This document shows positions 5,416-5,962 of a stretch of 5,962 nt of DNA, piece by piece. Source of the DNA: Cyanobacteriota bacterium (GTDB lineage Bacteria; Cyanobacteriota; Cyanobacteriia; Leptolyngbyales; Leptolyngbyaceae); assembly GCA_027482985.1 (NCBI GenBank), contig JAIXVO010000752.1:1-5962 (forward strand), read 5' to 3'. The position numbers and the translations under genes are program-made. The notes below the pieces were generated by a model. It saw nothing but the letters and a program-made list of their open reading frames with translations. It did no database searches and was not told where the DNA came from. Positions within the stretch are counted from its first letter, which is position 1; every line of letters starts with the position of its first letter.

Positions 5416-5895
5416 TCACAACGATTTCACGAATTCTCGCAGCGATTGGGTCAACCCTTGCCACTGGCTTTCCGGGAGGGCGATCGGGCGGTTAGCAAAG
5501 ACGTAATCGATGTCACCATCGTCGGAAACTTCAAAGGTGGCGGAAAATTCTTTCGCCCAACCATCTAAATGTCGGCGGGCGATCGCGGGTTCTAAGCGGG
5601 TGGCGGCAGCGAAGTCGAGGAGGGATAGCCGCCCCTGGTTAGCTTGTAGCAGTTGGAAAAAGCGATCGCGGATGGCATGGCGATCGGCGCGGAGACTGGT
5701 GTAGAGCAGGAGTCCACCGAGGGCAGTGGGAGCCAACCCAAAAAAGACGAGCAGGGTGAGTAACACGGTGAGGAAAATACTACCGGGGTGGAGCAAGCCG
5801 ATACTCAACAAAAGGCCCAGCGAGATGGTGCCACCACTCACTAAAAACAACCCTCCCAAAACTTTCCCTACCTTGCCCCAAACCTGACTCACCAT
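5416..5895 (-). CDS. Membrane protein with two helices and a winged-helix-like cytoplasmic domain
   Basis: I do not recognise a named family; similar-looking hypothetical proteins are common in cyanobacteria. Counting from the ATG at 5895 (159 residues), two hydrophobic segments lie at about 11-34 (VLGGLFLVSGG onward) and 39-66 (separated by LLHPGS), then a basic SLRADRHAIRDR. The soluble C-terminal part (about 76-135) has the pattern of a small winged helix: FFQLLQANQGRLSLLDFAAAT, then a recognition-type helix LEPAIARRHLDGWAKEF, then a beta hairpin FEVSDDGDIDYVF. A short amphipathic tail ends the protein. An in-frame TTG start at 5916 adds seven residues and has an AAGGG eight bases upstream, while the ATG at 5895 has no clear ribosome site. 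I prefer the ATG, but the choice is uncertain. The gene is followed by the ATL gene after 48 bases, probably as one transcript. Confidence 0.78.
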   Translation of the reverse strand: MVSQVWGKVGKVLGGLFLVSGGTISLGLLLSIGLLHPGSIFLTVLLTLLVFFGLAPTALGGLLLYTSLRADRHAIRDRFFQLLQANQGRLSLLDFAAATRLEPAIARRHLDGWAKEFSATFEVSDDGDIDYVFANRPIALPESQWQGLTQSLREFVKSL

Positions 5896-5962
5896 GACGT
5901 TGCACTTTACTTTCAAACATCAACCCTTACAACTTAGCGCGTCTCCTGCTGCCTGAGGAGTG

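Larger units (their letters stand above)
41..5669. repeat. Dispersed HIP1 octamers (GCGATCGC), 17 copies
   Basis: Copies start at 41, 57, 162, 573, 1043, 1149, 1582, 2337, 3333, 3613, 3674, 4260, 4812, 4818 (overlapping the previous one by two bases), 5014, 5579 and 5662. That is about one per 350 bases, both inside genes and between them. HIP1 is the hallmark over-represented palindrome of many cyanobacterial genomes and is the main evidence for the host group. The roughly even spread shows no large HIP1-poor block that would suggest recent foreign DNA. The longest gaps are about 1 kb (2345-3332 and 1590-2336). Confidence 0.95.

Noticed and set aside
5943..5960. Inverted repeat CTCCT-N8-AGGAG at the right edge
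   Set aside because: It is a short five-base stem without a T-tract, and the window ends two bases later. The AGGAG could equally be the ribosome site of a gene beyond the edge.
1..5962. Defence island, toxin-antitoxin, prophage, CRISPR or transposon content
   Set aside because: No transposase, integrase, reverse transcriptase, Cas gene, spaced direct repeats or terminal inverted repeats were seen. The Uma2-family protein alone does not make a defence system.

Overview
The window is chromosomal-type DNA from a cyanobacterium. The strongest evidence is 17 copies of the palindrome GCGATCGC (HIP1) in 5,962 bases, where about 0.1 would be expected in random sequence of this size. A heptameric AATGGGT tandem repeat at the left edge and the gene types (Uma2-family nuclease, GH57-like protein, membrane-anchored winged-helix protein) fit the same picture. 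The coding sequence is GC-moderate and resembles a filamentous or Leptolyngbya/Oscillatoria-like lineage, but I cannot name the genus.

Layout from left to right. A minus-strand gene (68-1243) encodes an exported coiled-coil M23 (LytM) peptidoglycan endopeptidase with an intact zinc site. A 314-base divergent intergenic region (1244-1557) separates it from three plus-strand genes. These are a YflT/general-stress-like protein with a glycine-rich hydrophobic core (1558-2112), a GH57-like glycoside hydrolase (2163-3644) and a Uma2-family PD-(D/E)XK protein (3698-4402), with gaps of 50 and 53 bases. Three minus-strand genes then converge on them: a universal stress protein (4403-4888), an alkyltransferase-like DNA-lesion-binding protein (5032-5367) and a two-helix membrane protein with a winged-helix-like tail (5416-5895). 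The Uma2 and universal stress protein genes meet stop codon to stop codon with no base between them.

The genes do not form one recognisable pathway. Envelope remodelling, general stress and alkylation-damage recognition are all represented, so the window reads as ordinary housekeeping and stress-response chromosome. I see no prophage, insertion sequence, CRISPR array, tRNA or rRNA, and no convincing new multi-gene system. The points most worth a second look are the catalytic status of the GH57-like protein, the altered nucleotide-site residue in the universal stress protein, the paired HIP1 hairpin behind the peptidase gene, the polypurine leader of the alkyltransferase-like gene, and possible regulatory sites in the divergent intergenic region.
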